In this document: one piece after another, positions 50,769 through 61,160 of the stretch | Layout: every line of letters starts with the position of its first letter | Numbering within the stretch: position 1 is the stretch's first letter | Origin: Thiohalocapsa sp. PB-PSB1 | Lineage (GTDB): Bacteria > Pseudomonadota > Gammaproteobacteria > Chromatiales > Chromatiaceae | Direction: 5' to 3' | DNA: 64,000 bases | Assembly: GCA_016745215.1 (NCBI GenBank) | Contig: CP050890.1 | Span: forward strand, 1,674,001-1,738,000 | Position numbers and translations under genes: made by a program | Notes under the pieces: generated by a model | What the model saw: the letters and a program-made list of their open reading frames with translations, nothing else | Told to the model about the DNA's origin: nothing | Database searches by the model: none

Positions 50769-50953
50769 CCTTTTCGATATGAAAACTCTCAGACAACTGG
50801 CCCATCACCTTAATTCAACGAGTCGTCGCATGATTTATTGAAATTCTATTTGTCTTGCAAAGCGCAGCAGAACGTACGCGTAAGGGAATTCAGCAGTTGC
50901 TAGCAAGCGTAATGCTGGGGAAATGGTGCCACTCGAATTGGAATCGTTTTTTC

Positions 50954-51074
50954 GGCCTTGTTCATAAGCTCGGCCAAAACTCATAACGCACCGGTATTTT
51001 AAATTAAAAATCAACCTTCTACGGAAAAGCAGCGCGCACCCGTTCGTCAGTTGGTCGAAGATATGAACAAGGCC
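50954..51074. mobile_element. 121-bp MITE, copy c
   Basis: The ends GGCCTTGTTCATA and TATGAACAAGGCC match copy a, and the interior is a shortened version (CGGTATTTTAAATT, CTACGGAAAAGCAGC). No direct target repeat is evident. It abuts, and interrupts, a transposase remnant on its right side. Confidence 0.82.
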
Positions 51075-51350
51075 CAAAGAGGAAAAAACCGATCCAAGCC
51101 ATGCGTCTTCTTCCCTGACTTGGTCACCACCACCTCATCACCGGCCAGCAACACCATATCCCCCTTATCCCGTAAGTGATGCGCAATAATTAACCATTGC
51201 ACTTTGCCCCAACTCACCGTCGTATTGAAAAACCGCTACACCCTTCGGTAACGAACTCCTGCCTCGCTCCAGCGGGAGATCCCTAGCATGGTGACGCGTC
51301 CTTTCATCGACAATAACGCTTCGATTATCTTAGTCAATGGACATAATGCC
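51075..51350 (-). pseudogene. Transposase remnant (DDE type) with in-frame stop, cut by a MITE
   Basis: On the minus strand the frame reads PLTKIIEALLSMKGRVTMLG, ISRWSEAGVRYRRV, a TAG stop at 51236-51238, then RFFNTTVSWGKVQWLIIAHH, MVLLAGDEVVVTKSGKK and THGLDRFFSLW. LLAGDEVVVTKSGK fits the first catalytic Asp region of IS4-superfamily/DDE_5-type transposases. The frame ends exactly at the MITE boundary, so the MITE probably truncated it. Confidence 0.7.
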
Positions 51351-51678
51351 GTGCAATCAAGGCAATAGCCCAGACAACTCAAAAGCAGCATCATATCGGG
51401 CATGGGCGGTTGGGCTTGGTTGTTCAGGATCGGATCGGCTAATCCTTAGTCCTAACACTTCATGCAACCGTCTTCTTCATCCCCGTTTTTGGCAAAGGTA
51501 TTGGTTTAGTGTAAATCTGAGTGATTGTGCTCTCGATCGTAAAAAGCTGATTAATATCGTATAGACTACTGCACAAATATTGTCAAGATGACATAATTCG
51601 ACTTTGTTAGATTGATACTAGCTGTAACTTTACTATATTCATGATTAACAAATGCTCGGCTATAAAGAAAATTTATTC

Positions 51679-51930
51679 ATGAATAATCAAATGTTTTCTA
51701 CCGATACCCTCACCAATCCGCTCGATGACATTGCCGGGCGCGTCAAAGGGCATTGTCAGAACACAACCCGTAGCCTGATCAAGCCGGTTGCGGACTCTTT
51801 GCGGGGTCTGATGTAAGCCGATCCGAACAAGAAGAACATGGAACGCATGGAGGAACGGGTTCCGGATTCTGATGAACAGCAGCTTCGGCAGATGCTCACG
51901 GACTCTGAGATTGTGAAACTATTCAAGCCC
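51679..51930 (+). pseudogene. Remnant of an IS701-like transposase N-terminus
   Basis: From ATG the frame reads NNQMFSTDTLTNPLDDIAG...RSLIKPVADSLRGLM, a TAA stop, then continues in frame ADPNKKNMERMEERVPDSDE and QQLRQMLTDSE. The block with KKNMERM and the (D)xxQLRQMLTDS stretch is typical of the N-terminal part of IS701-type transposases. It then runs into unrelated sequence, so only about 80 codons remain. Confidence 0.7.
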
Positions 51931-52003
51931 CAAATCAGACACAGATGGTATACTGCCGATCAGTCGTCAACAGCCGCCAAGCACCACCGCTGAACCCACC
52001 GCG

Positions 52004-53260
52004 ATGATCATGCCGAGCACCGAGCCGAAAACCGAGCCATTACAGATCCCGCTGCTGGAACTGCCGCCGTCGCCCAAGCCGCCACCGGCGAGCAAGCCGT
52101 CGGCGTGCGCAGCCGCGGTTGGCAAGGCGATGAGCGGCAGTCGCCGCTAGCAGCGTGGCGCATTCGACCCACGCCAGGAGATGCTGCTGCCGCCGCGCGT
52201 CGAGGACTTCGTCGATCAGGACAACCCGGTGCGCGCCATTGCCGCCTATGTCGACAGCTGCGATCTGGCCGGGCTGGGATTGACTTACTCAGCGGCGGTG
52301 CGGGTCGCGGACAGCCGGCGTACGACCCACGCGACCTGCTGAAGCTGTCTCTGTACGGCGACATGAACCGCATTCGCTCCGGCCGTCGGCTGGAGCAGGA
52401 ATGCCAGCGCAACATCGAGCTGATCTGGCTGCTCACGCCAGCCACGCACGAGACGACGCCAAGCACCACACCCGTGGCTACCGAGCCAAGTCCTCGACCC
52501 GGCGTCGAGGAGCCTGACACAGCCGCCTGCGAGCAGGTCTCGGCGGACACCAAGGTACCCGCTTCGGCGCAGACCGTTTATGTAGCCGACAGCGGTTACT
52601 GTACCAACCCTGACATCGCCACCTGCGAGGCACAAGGCGTGCCCATCTACATATCCGTCCCCGAGAAGGGCAACCGTGCCAAGAGCGAAGGACGTTTCCC
52701 CGGCAGCGACTTCCACTACGATGCCGAGGGCGACAGCTACCGCTGTCTCAATGACTGCGAACTCAGCCCACAAGGTCAGCCCACGCTGAAGAACGGCAGT
52801 CGACGTCAGGCTTATGTCAGTCGTCGCGAGGACTGCGATGGCTGTCCGCTACGTCAGTCCGAGGACTGCGATGGCTGTCCGCTACGTCAGTCCGCGCTAC
52901 GTCAGTCCGCTACGTCAACAGTGCTTGCCAGCGAAGCATAAGACGCGCAGGCTTTTCCGCAGCGAGCACGCCGACGCTGCCGATCGCCACCGCCAACACA
53001 TGGCCAGCGACCAGGCCAAGGCCGAGATCGCCCACCGTAGTGCGCTGTGCGAACACCCGTTCGGCACCATTAAGCGATGGATGGGTTGGGACCACTTTCT
53101 GGTACGTGGCTTTGAGAAGGCCAGCGGCGAGCTAGGCTTGATGACTCACTGCTACAATCTCAAACGCGTATTGAGCCTCTTTGGGATCAGGGGCTTTGTC
53201 GAACGTTGTCGGCAGCTGCGCGCCGCTGCTGCAGAGCAGCAAGAGGGGATAAAGCGCTGC
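52004..53260 (+). pseudogene. Degenerate IS1182-like transposase gene
   Basis: Pieces in different frames add up to one transposase: MIMPSTEPKTEP...SGSRR then a stop; QEMLLPPRVEDFVDQDNPVR and AYVDSCDLAGLGLTYSAA; a frameshift into GQPAYDPRDLLKLSLYGDMNR and QECQRNIELIWLL; then VYVADSGYCTNPDIATCEAQ, EDCDGCPLRQS and, after another shift, HRSALCEHPFGTIKRWMGWDH, KASGELGLMTHCYNLKRVLSLFG. Order and motifs fit IS1182-type elements. The Cys-containing segment is locally duplicated (EDCDGCPLRQS twice plus shorter repeats), which causes the last frameshift. Confidence 0.85.
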
Positions 53261-53458
53261 TTTTTTGCCTACCGAGTCAGCCTTTCGCAAACGCTCTGGG
53301 AAGCCGTCTGCGCCTTCGGAAATCTGACCCTTCACCACAACCCCCTTGCCGCGCGGCGTGCCCAGCGCCCGCTGAAGCGCGCTGTGGCGATGCCTGCGGG
53401 CGAGTTTTCGGGGGTTCGCTCGGCTTTGAATACTTGCACAATCTCGACGAGACGGCTC

Positions 53459-54814
53459 CTATTCGGGCGATCGGCTGGGCCTTGGCGACAAGTCGAGTGC
53501 TTCGCGCTCCGCCGCTGTCGCGGCCAGCGCCAGCTCCAGCCGTGGGATGAAGTCCGGCGGGTAGCTCCAGACGGGCAGATCCGGCTTGGCGCGCTCCAGC
53601 CCGCGCTCGGCAGGACCGAGCCCGGTAGCCAGCGTTGCCAGGATGTCGCTGCTGACCCAGGGGCTCTCTCGGAAATAGGAATGACCGCTGCGGGCACCGG
53701 CGTCCTCGGCGTCGGTGACGTCGATGAGCACTAAGTCCTCAGCGGCATCCAGAGCCGCCGCGACGTAGCCGGGCATGTCCCCATCCAGCAATTGCCCGAG
53801 CCGTTCGCGGCCGAACACCAGATTCGCGAAGCGCAGCGCGCCGTCGATACCGGACAAATACACGGTCAGCCGCTCGCTGGTGTCGAGGACGCCGTTGTCG
53901 AGCGCCGCGGCGAAGAGCCCCGTGTCCACATCGCTGCCGACGAGGATCACCTCCCCGATGCGCGCACCGGTGCCACCGGACTCGCCAGCCGCGTCACCTG
54001 TTAAGGCCAGCATGGACAGCGCATCCAGCACCAGCCGCGTGCCGGCGCTGTAGCCGAGAATGTGCACCCGCTCGGCGCTGGTGCGCTGGCGCAGGAACTG
54101 AATAAACTCCTTCAGGTAGTGGGCGCTGAGCCCCGTCGTCTCCACATCCGAGAAATAGGCCAGGAGCCGCGGTGTGGACGGCCACGAATAGGGAATGAGC
54201 ACGCCGTCGTAGCCGAGGAAGTGCCAAAGCTCGCTGGCCACCAACAGCGGATTCTCGAACGGTACCTTGAAGCCGTGCACGTAGACGATGACGTCGCGCT
54301 GCCGCGAGCGTGCCAGCTTGCGATCGACAGCCGCGGCGAAGGCCGCGGCGGGCGCATCTGGATCGGCGTGGAGCAGCGCCGGGTCCGTGAAGGGCGAGGC
54401 GGTGCGGGCGAGGATGCCGATCTCTTCCACCGCGCCCACGCGCAGCCGATAGGGCGGTTTCCGTTTCGCTTGCAGCGACAACCGCGTCGCGCTGTCCCAG
54501 TCGAGCTTGCCCTCGCCGTGCAGGATGCGCGCGCGGCCGAGCCGCACCAGGTAGCCGCGGCGGCTGGCATAGTGGCGCTCCAGATCACCCTCGGCCGCGG
54601 GGTCGCGGTCGGTAGCGAACAGGATCTCGGTCTCGACCCGGCGCCCCTGCGGTGGCACGCCCGCGAAGGGGTCGAAGCGACCGTCTTCGAACACCGCTGG
54701 CGCTGGCATGAGCTCGGTGCGGTCCAACGGGGCCGAGGCGCAGCCCGCCAGCAGCACGTAGATCAGCGCGACTGCGAGCCGTTGAGCCGCCTTTCCAACG
54801 GGTCTTTGAGACAT
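53459..54814 (-). CDS. DUF900-type alpha/beta-hydrolase lipoprotein
   Basis: This 451-aa protein has a lipoprotein signal (LAVALIYVLLAGCASAP, lipobox LLAGC). It shows ETEILFATDR near the start, typical of DUF900 hydrolases, and then the alpha/beta core: VIVYVHGFKVPFENPL (oxyanion strand), VLIPYSWPS and the nucleophile elbow GYSAG (ILGYSAGTRLVL). A likely acid and a His (GARSGHSYF) follow near the end. It is probably an outer-membrane-attached esterase or lipase of unknown substrate. Its ATG overlaps the stop of the interrupted DUF748 gene (TGATG), so its expression may suffer from the insertion upstream. Confidence 0.82.
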   Translation of the reverse strand: MSQRPVGKAAQRLAVALIYVLLAGCASAPLDRTELMPAPAVFEDGRFDPFAGVPPQGRRVETEILFATDRDPAAEGDLERHYASRRGYLVRLGRARILHGEGKLDWDSATRLSLQAKRKPPYRLRVGAVEEIGILARTASPFTDPALLHADPDAPAAAFAAAVDRKLARSRQRDVIVYVHGFKVPFENPLLVASELWHFLGYDGVLIPYSWPSTPRLLAYFSDVETTGLSAHYLKEFIQFLRQRTSAERVHILGYSAGTRLVLDALSMLALTGDAAGESGGTGARIGEVILVGSDVDTGLFAAALDNGVLDTSERLTVYLSGIDGALRFANLVFGRERLGQLLDGDMPGYVAAALDAAEDLVLIDVTDAEDAGARSGHSYFRESPWVSSDILATLATGLGPAERGLERAKPDLPVWSYPPDFIPRLELALAATAAEREALDLSPRPSRSPE

Positions 54815-57435
54815 CAGAACAGGACCTCGACGCGCGGATTGCCTTGATCTGTCGGGTCAAAATTGGCCCGGCATTCGATGATGCGGGCGGGGTCGATGCT
54901 CCCTCGCTCGATCAGATAGGCGATGAGTATACGCTGTCGCTCGACTGCAAGCTCATGTAGCGCCTGCTCATCCGGCGCGCCAAGCGCGACCGGCGCTGGT
55001 TCGGGCTCGGCTCGCAGCGGCTGCCGGCCCTCGGCGTCGCGGATTGTGGGCTGGTTCTTCGACCCGAGCGCCGCGACGTCCTTGGCGGTCGCGCGTCCGC
55101 ACACCTTCAGCGACAAACGTGGGCGTTGCTTGGCGAGCTTCGCCACGTCGTCCGCGTATCGGCGATGCCCCTGTATCAGTGTCGCCGTGCCGGGCACGAA
55201 CTCGATGGCATCGAGGGACGGCCCACCGCCCTTGGTCAAGTCCGCCAAGATCGAGGCGACCAGGGTTGGGGGGAAGACCGTCTTCAAGACGCCGCCGATC
55301 GCCTTGTTCAGGGCCGGCCCGATGTCGATATCGGGGCTGGCGACAGTGCCGGTGATCGGCAGCGTGAGAGCGATCCGGCCTTCGGCGTCGTCCAATAGAT
55401 CGACGGCGGTCTGCAGCGACACGCCGCCGGTTGCCTGAACGCCCTGCGGATCAGTCTCGCCCGCCAACCCAAGGGTGATCTGATCGATCTCGAGGCGAAG
55501 TTCGCCCTCGAGGTTGCCCGCGACGGCCTTGAGGTCGGTCGCGGCATCCAACCGACCGCCATCGAGTGGCACCCCGGCGAATGCCGCAGCATAAGGCGAA
55601 TAGGTCGCCAACTGCAGGTCCGCCACCTCGGCCTGGATCTCCAGCTCGGACGGGGTCGCCAGTCCGGCAATCCAACCCGAGAGCGTCAGCTGCGTGCGCT
55701 CATTGATCTCAGCGGCGACGTCGAGGAGCGCGCGTTGGCCCGGCTCATGACTGCCCAGATCTTGCGCCTCCAGCCGACTGAACCTCGCGTCGACAACGAC
55801 GTTCGGGGAGACCAGATCATCCCGAAAAAGAACCACCGGATTGCCCGGCAGGCTGAGGCGGCCGAGCCGCCACTCTACCGGAGTCGACGCGCCGGCCCCT
55901 GCTTTGGCAGGCGGCTGGGGCTCCATCCGAGCCGGCGGTCCGGCGCGTCGCTCCAACGCGGCAAGCAGGCCCGTTTCGATGCGGCCGTCCACGGATAGGC
56001 CCTCGGCCGTTTGGAAGCTCCTGATCGCCGACGCCGTGCGACGGCCCGCGAGGCCGTCGATGGGGCCCGGGTCGTAGCCGAGCTCGGCGAGCAGGGCTTG
56101 AATGCGGCGCACGTCGATCGCTGGCCTGGCTGGATCGGCGCTGGCTGGCGTTCGCCCGCCCTTGGCCCTGGCTGCGGTAGGGCCTGGGGACACCGTGGAG
56201 GCAACTGACGCATCTGCACCGGCTTCCGTTGTCGCGCTGCCACCCTGCATCAGCGCTACCAGCAGCGAGCGCGACAGCGATAGGTCAAGGCCCGCGAGCG
56301 TCAGGGTATCCGCGGTCAGACGCAACGGGCTCTCGGCCTGCAGTGCGCTGATCTCAGCTCGCGCGACCTCCAGTGACCCGGCCTCGCCGTCCGCGAAACG
56401 GATGGCAACGGCCTCGACGGCTGCGTCGCCGGCGGCCTGCCAGCCGAGGACGCCGGGCTCGATATCGAGCGATGACCGTGCCAACACCGCGTTCAGGCTG
56501 TCTGAGCTGAGCCGCATTTGCGGTCGGCCCTTGGCGGCATACGCCAGTCCTTGGAACGCATCGCCCTTGCCGCTGGCGCTGAGCTCCATCGCCAGGGCGC
56601 CCGCCCGGACTTGGAGGTTCAGATCGTCGACCTGGCCCTCGATGCCGTCGACGGTCAGCTCGCCGCGCGGACCCTGGGCTTCGCCGGCCGCAAGCGCCGC
56701 GTCAGCGCTCGCCTCCACGCGCAGCAACCCGTCGCCGGATGTGGCGATCAGGCGCTCGATGGCACCGCGGGCCTGCTTGACACGGATGCTCCGCTGCTCG
56801 CCTTCGATGTCTACCGCGTCCAGCTCGATCGCTGCCTCCAAATCGAGCTTCGCATGGCCGTCTTCCGAGCGCAGCGTGAGACGCTCGCCCCGTGCGGCCA
56901 GCCGATCGATGCTGACCTCCGACGCCGGCAGTTGCAGCGTCTTGCCGGTCAGGTCGTCCAATCCCGTGTGTGCCGTCGACAGCGTCTTTGCTGCGGACAA
57001 CGACTGTAAGCGGACCAGCAGCTCCAATAGGACATCGACCGAGATCTCCAGCGGACCCGAGAACGACAGTTCCGTCAGGTCGATATCCGGTTGGAAGGCG
57101 ATTTCCAGGGCGCCGGCCTGCGTCAGAGCGGCGTCGATCGACTGCGCGGCCAAGTTACCCCGGGCGGCGAGCCGCGTCTGATCGCCGAGGTCGGCGCTGG
57201 TCAGTCCGACGTCGATGGCGATGTCGCCCTCGAGCGCCCGGTCGCCGCCAACACTGGACGCGAAGTGCAGATCCAACTCGAGCTGGGCTTGATCGAGCGC
57301 GAGCGCAAAGACGCCGGAGCGGGCATAGTCGACGCCGCTGATGTCGATGGTGCCCGACACCTGCACGTCCAGGTGCCCCGACTCGGCGATCATCACCTCG
57401 TACTCGAGCCGCGCGTCATAGGTCCCCTCGCGTCG
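54814..57435 (-). pseudogene. DUF748 (AsmA-like) gene, C-terminal part, separated by an insertion element
   Basis: The 874 codons downstream of the insertion encode the rest of the envelope protein. They include long beta-strand repeats, a peptidoglycan-binding-1 domain (VRRIQALLAELGYDPGPIDG; TASAIRSFQTAEGLSVDGRI), the DUF748 blocks (LTLSGWIAGLATPSELEIQAEV; TYSPYAAAFAGVPLDGGRLD) and an OmpA-like end (LIQGHRRYADDVAKLAKQRP). Read together with the 5' part near 60.5 kb it gives one open frame of about 1119 codons across the target site GGCTTGGAT. This piece has no good start of its own. The ORF's apparent Met at 57441 lies at the junction. Confidence 0.88.
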
Positions 57436-57444
57436 ATCCAAGCC

Positions 57445-60169
57445 TAGGGTGTCTAAATCATAACTTATTGATATTCATAAAGCATTTTGAGTCCCATCGT
57501 GATGTTTTTACCCTCAAACTGACTCCCAAGGAAGAAAATAATAATCTAATCAATATGTTATATTAATCGGCAAACGCACATTTTTCTCTCTTTTTTCGAT
57601 CTGCCCCCATTTCCATGCGCAGCTCCTGCAACCACCTGTTTTTCCTTTTAAAGTCGCACCCGATCAAGCATACAATGACAGCTCAAGCACAGGGTGCTGG
57701 CACGCCCTTTTTTTGACCGCTTTCTGAACCGCGAAACATGCAAGGAACGCTTTTTCCCGACGACGCAACCAGCCCAAACGATTACTTGCCCGATGGCGAA
57801 TCAGCAGCGAATTGGGCGGATTCGAACAGCCGTCCCACCCCGCCATCCTGAGATTCCCGATGCTGAGTAGCGCGGCGTATTCATCGGGTCTTGGGCCAAT
57901 CTGTTGCATTCCTCTTGCCCAAAAACGTCCTGGCATGCTTTACACTCCTGCCATCTTCCCCGCTATCTTCCTTGGTGCTGCTCATTATGATGGAAATGGC
58001 AGATGCTGTGCTGTTCGTGCTCGAACTGACAACAGCCTTCCCCGCGACAGAAAGGTAGGACGTGTCGCAGCAAAAACGACAGCGCTCACCTGGGATCGGT
58101 TTGGCTTCCATCCGATTGTCTGTCATTGCAACCTCTCTGGCTTCAGTCGTTGCCTGTTCACAAGATCCACCTGCTGTGTGAGTTGGTTGTTTTCCTGGCA
58201 GATGCCGAGTGTATCGGAAAGTGCCCGATCCCGCGAAGCGCCTCGGCAAGGATCAGGATGAGGATGAGGATGAGGCGCTGACACGCAACCACACGCCATC
58301 GCTCTGAGATAGGACACGGGGAGACGGTCTTCACAACCTGAACATGAACAACAGCCTGGCAAGAGCGCGTTGATGAGCACCTACAACAAAATGAAGAAAC
58401 GGCGCGATCACTGGAAAAAGAAAACAGTGGCAACAGGGGCAGATTTGCGTTACCACAAGAAGGAGAACAAGCGGATCAAGAAGGAGCGCGATGCGTATCG
58501 GCGGGCATGGCGCGATACGAAAAAGGAGCTGGACGAACTGAAGCAACGCAACACGGCGTTAGCGGCTTGCGACAAGACCACCACCGTGTTTCTCGCACTG
58601 CAACTGTTTGTTGTCGCCCGGATCGGCTTCCGGGCGATCTCCAGGGTCTTGGGCGTGCTGGCATCTCAGCTTGGATTAGCGCAAGCGCCCTGCCCACAAA
58701 CCATCATCAACTGGGTGACACGACTGGCTATCGCCAGGATGAAAGAGGACCGGTTTGGTGTTGACCCTGACACTGGTATGCAGCGGTTTTCACAAGGCTT
58801 TATCCTACTTCTGGATGCCACCATCGGATTCGGCCAGGGCAAGATCATGACGGTCCTCGCACTGGATGCCAGGCATTACGCGTGCAACGCCGGTGCACCT
58901 TCGTTACAGCATGTGAGCTGTGTCGCTGTCTCGGTGGCCGATACCTGGACCGGTGAAAGCATCGCGGCTTTGCTGCAGCGCGTCATCGCCACGATCGGCC
59001 GCCCCGTTGCCTATCTGAAAGATGGCGGAACCGATCTTGGCAAGGCCGTACGACTGTTGCAGGAAAAAGGGCTGGGCGGCGTGTCGATCGACGATCTTTC
59101 TCATGTGGTTGCCAATTTGGTAAAACATGCGTATCGCGCGCATCCCATGTTCGATGTCTTTCTCAGCACCTGCGGCAAAGTGTCCAGCATGCTCAAGCAG
59201 TCCGTGCTGGCTTGTCTGGCACCACCGAAGGTCTCGACAAAAGCGCGCTTCATGAATCTTCATCGTTTGGTCAAATGGGCAGCACGGGTACTCCAACAGT
59301 CGCCCAGAGGCCGAGCAGCGAACGGCTCGTTACTGCAGAAACTGCGCGAGCGTCTGGATCGACTGCCACAGTGTCGTGCCTTCATCAACGCCTTCCTACA
59401 GGATGTCGAGCCGATCCTGGAATGCCAGGCCCTACTCAAGACAAAAGGGTTGAGTCAAGACAGCGCTAATGAATGCTGGCCCATGATCGAGCGAATTCCC
59501 ACGCCATCGATCCGCCGCGGTTTGACCGACTGGATTGAGAAACAGCTCGCGATTGCCAGCCTGCTCGGTTTGTGCGAGACCGGCATGCCGATCAGCTCTG
59601 ACACCATCGAATCGTTATTCGGCGTTGCCAAAACCCACGGCACAGGAGAGATCAAGGATGCCAATCGGATTGCACCACGCATCCCGGTTCTGTGTGGTCC
59701 GCTCACCCGGCAAGATGCCGAAAACAGTCTTCAGATTAGCGTCGATGAGCAACGCGAGTGGAGTGATTGCTCGTCGTCTCTGACCAAGCAACGCCGTCAC
59801 GTATTGACGAATGGTGGTGACCTCGAAAAACTCGCCAACCAGGGTGAACCCCAAACGATCGAGCTGATCCTGGGTTCGAAAGCCGGTCAAAAAACACCGA
59901 TTTCAAAAGAAAAATCCGTGTGTTATGAAAATCATACTGAACCCTGAATTGGCGCATGAGCAAGCTCCAGTTCCAGCTTGTTCCGCTTGCTTTAGGACTG
60001 ATTTCGAAGGACGGTATATCGACGTGTCTGTTCGTAACCGATTGATCGGACTAACGAACCTAGGTTTGTGCGCCTTTACTGGGCGAGACATGCGGATTCG
60101 ACCGAGACAAAGGCGGCGTTCGGCAGGTTCAATAATCGGTCAAGGATTTCTAGGCTTTTGGACGCCCTA
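57445..60169 (+). mobile_element. 2.7-kb insertion element in the DUF748 gene, 9-bp target duplication
   Basis: The element is bounded by TAGGGTGTCTAAA on the left and TTTGGACGCCCTA on the right (imperfect inverted ends). It is flanked by the direct repeat ATCCAAGCC at 57436-57444 and 60170-60178. Removing the element and one repeat restores the DUF748 reading frame exactly. It carries one large transposase gene on the plus strand and about 900 bases of unexplained sequence before it. I cannot name its IS family; the 9-bp duplication and the ends should identify it. Confidence 0.9.
58373..59947 (+). CDS. Transposase of the 2.7-kb element
   Basis: This 524-aa protein begins with a Lys/Arg-rich coiled-coil stretch (NKMKKRRDHWKKKT; KKENKRIKKERDAYRRAWRDTKKELDEL), then an HTH-like part (LALQLFVVARIGFRAISRVLGVL). 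The catalytic core shows FILLLDATIGFGQGK and AYLKDGGTDLGKAVRLLQEKG as probable first and second Asp sites, and ISSDTIESLFGVAKTHG as the probable Glu site, a DDE layout. The ATG at 58373 was chosen; the codon before it is TTG. It is complete and probably functional. The IS family is not recognised. Confidence 0.8.
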   Translation: MSTYNKMKKRRDHWKKKTVATGADLRYHKKENKRIKKERDAYRRAWRDTKKELDELKQRNTALAACDKTTTVFLALQLFVVARIGFRAISRVLGVLASQLGLAQAPCPQTIINWVTRLAIARMKEDRFGVDPDTGMQRFSQGFILLLDATIGFGQGKIMTVLALDARHYACNAGAPSLQHVSCVAVSVADTWTGESIAALLQRVIATIGRPVAYLKDGGTDLGKAVRLLQEKGLGGVSIDDLSHVVANLVKHAYRAHPMFDVFLSTCGKVSSMLKQSVLACLAPPKVSTKARFMNLHRLVKWAARVLQQSPRGRAANGSLLQKLRERLDRLPQCRAFINAFLQDVEPILECQALLKTKGLSQDSANECWPMIERIPTPSIRRGLTDWIEKQLAIASLLGLCETGMPISSDTIESLFGVAKTHGTGEIKDANRIAPRIPVLCGPLTRQDAENSLQISVDEQREWSDCSSSLTKQRRHVLTNGGDLEKLANQGEPQTIELILGSKAGQKTPISKEKSVCYENHTEP

Positions 60170-60907
60170 ATCCAAGCCCAAGGGGCCGGTGAAGCGGATC
60201 AACTTGGGCAGCTCCGCCTGCGCGGTGCGGGAGTCGATATCGAGCGTGATGTTGTCGGCGAATGGGCGGACTTCCCCGGACCAATTCAGCTGGATGTCGT
60301 TCACCCCTGCGGTGAGCTCGAAATGGCCCGGCTGATCCGGTTCCCAGGCGCGAAAATCGGTCATCGCCAGCCGCTCCACCTCGACGTCCAGGGTGCCACC
60401 GTCACTGCGCTGGAAGATCAACGTGGAGTCGCGCAGTTCCAGGGCATCGACGCCGGCCGTCCAGGAAGCGGATTCCGTGTCGGGCTCAGCACTCTGCGGT
60501 CTTCCAGGCAGCAGCTCGTCGAGGGCAATGCCGTTCAGGGACAGCGCGCCGTCGGTGCCATGCGTCACCAGGATCTCAATATCGCTGATGACCAGGCGTT
60601 CGATCGCGGCCCTCCGCCGAAGCAGCGGGTTGACACGAAGCGTCAGGTCGAGGTCGCCCACGCCTCCGCGGGCCGATGCCTGCTGTCCGAACCGCACCGG
60701 ACCGAGCCGGAGCTCGCGCGTCCAGGGCCGGATTTCGAGTGTCTCCAGGCCGTCGTACTCGATCCCCAGTGCGTCAAGCTCGGCCCCCACCAGATAGCGC
60801 ACCGCGTAGCTGGGCGCGAAGGTCACGATGAGCCCCAACGCCACAAGCACGGCGGCAACAACGAGACTGAATCGCAAAACAGACCGTGATCGAGCCTGAC
60901 CGGTCAC
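60170..60907 (-). pseudogene. DUF748 (AsmA-like) gene, N-terminal part
   Basis: The first 246 codons encode a membrane anchor (SVLRFSLVVAAVLVALGLIVTF) and the typical N-terminal AsmA/DUF748 pattern (YAVRYLVGAELDALGIEYDG; LRLGPVRFGQQAS; RVNPLLRRRAAIERLVISDIEI). The frame then ends with FTGPLGLD and a TAG supplied by the insertion element. Such proteins span the periplasm from the inner membrane and are thought to help move lipids between membranes. As it stands only a short anchored fragment can be made. Confidence 0.88.
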
Positions 60908-60919
60908 TCTCTGGCCTCC

Positions 60920-61070
60920 TCAAACGCCGGCGCCGTGCACATGGACGTCTCTCTGAGGATAGGGGATGGTGATGCCGGCGGCATCGAAGCGCGTCTTGAC
61001 GTCGGCGAGCAATCCCCGGTAGACGGACCAATCGTCGCCCGTCCGGGTCCAGGCGCCGCAGAGGTCGATG
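60920..61070 (-). pseudogene. Remnant of an MscS-type channel C-terminus
   Basis: The minus strand encodes SLCAW-like text (IDLCGAWTRTGDDWSVYRGL, LADVKTRFDAAGITIPYPQR, DVHVHGAGV) ending in TGA. The WxVYRxLxxDVKxRFDxAGIxIPxPQRDVH pattern is the conserved end of small-conductance mechanosensitive channels. The membrane part of the gene is missing upstream, where the frame becomes unrelated. Confidence 0.75.
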
Positions 61071-61160
61071 CCGGTACCGCCGTTTGGGGACCAGGCGCCG
61101 TCATGCCCTTGACTCCCGACGCGGCGAGCAAGCACAGGGCGCCGTCGAGAGAGGTGCGAA

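Larger units (their letters stand above)
50076..51350. other. 1.3-kb non-coding stretch with MITEs and a transposase remnant
   Basis: The region upstream of the LuxR-type gene contains two MITE copies and a broken transposase, listed separately. Between about 50080 and 50630 I see no gene; the sequence is AT-richer than the eCIS locus and may hold the regulator's promoter. Confidence 0.55.

Noticed and set aside
50946..51082. Target duplication around MITE copy c
   Set aside because: The flanks (GTTTTTTC and CAAAGAGG) are not direct repeats; no duplication can be claimed.
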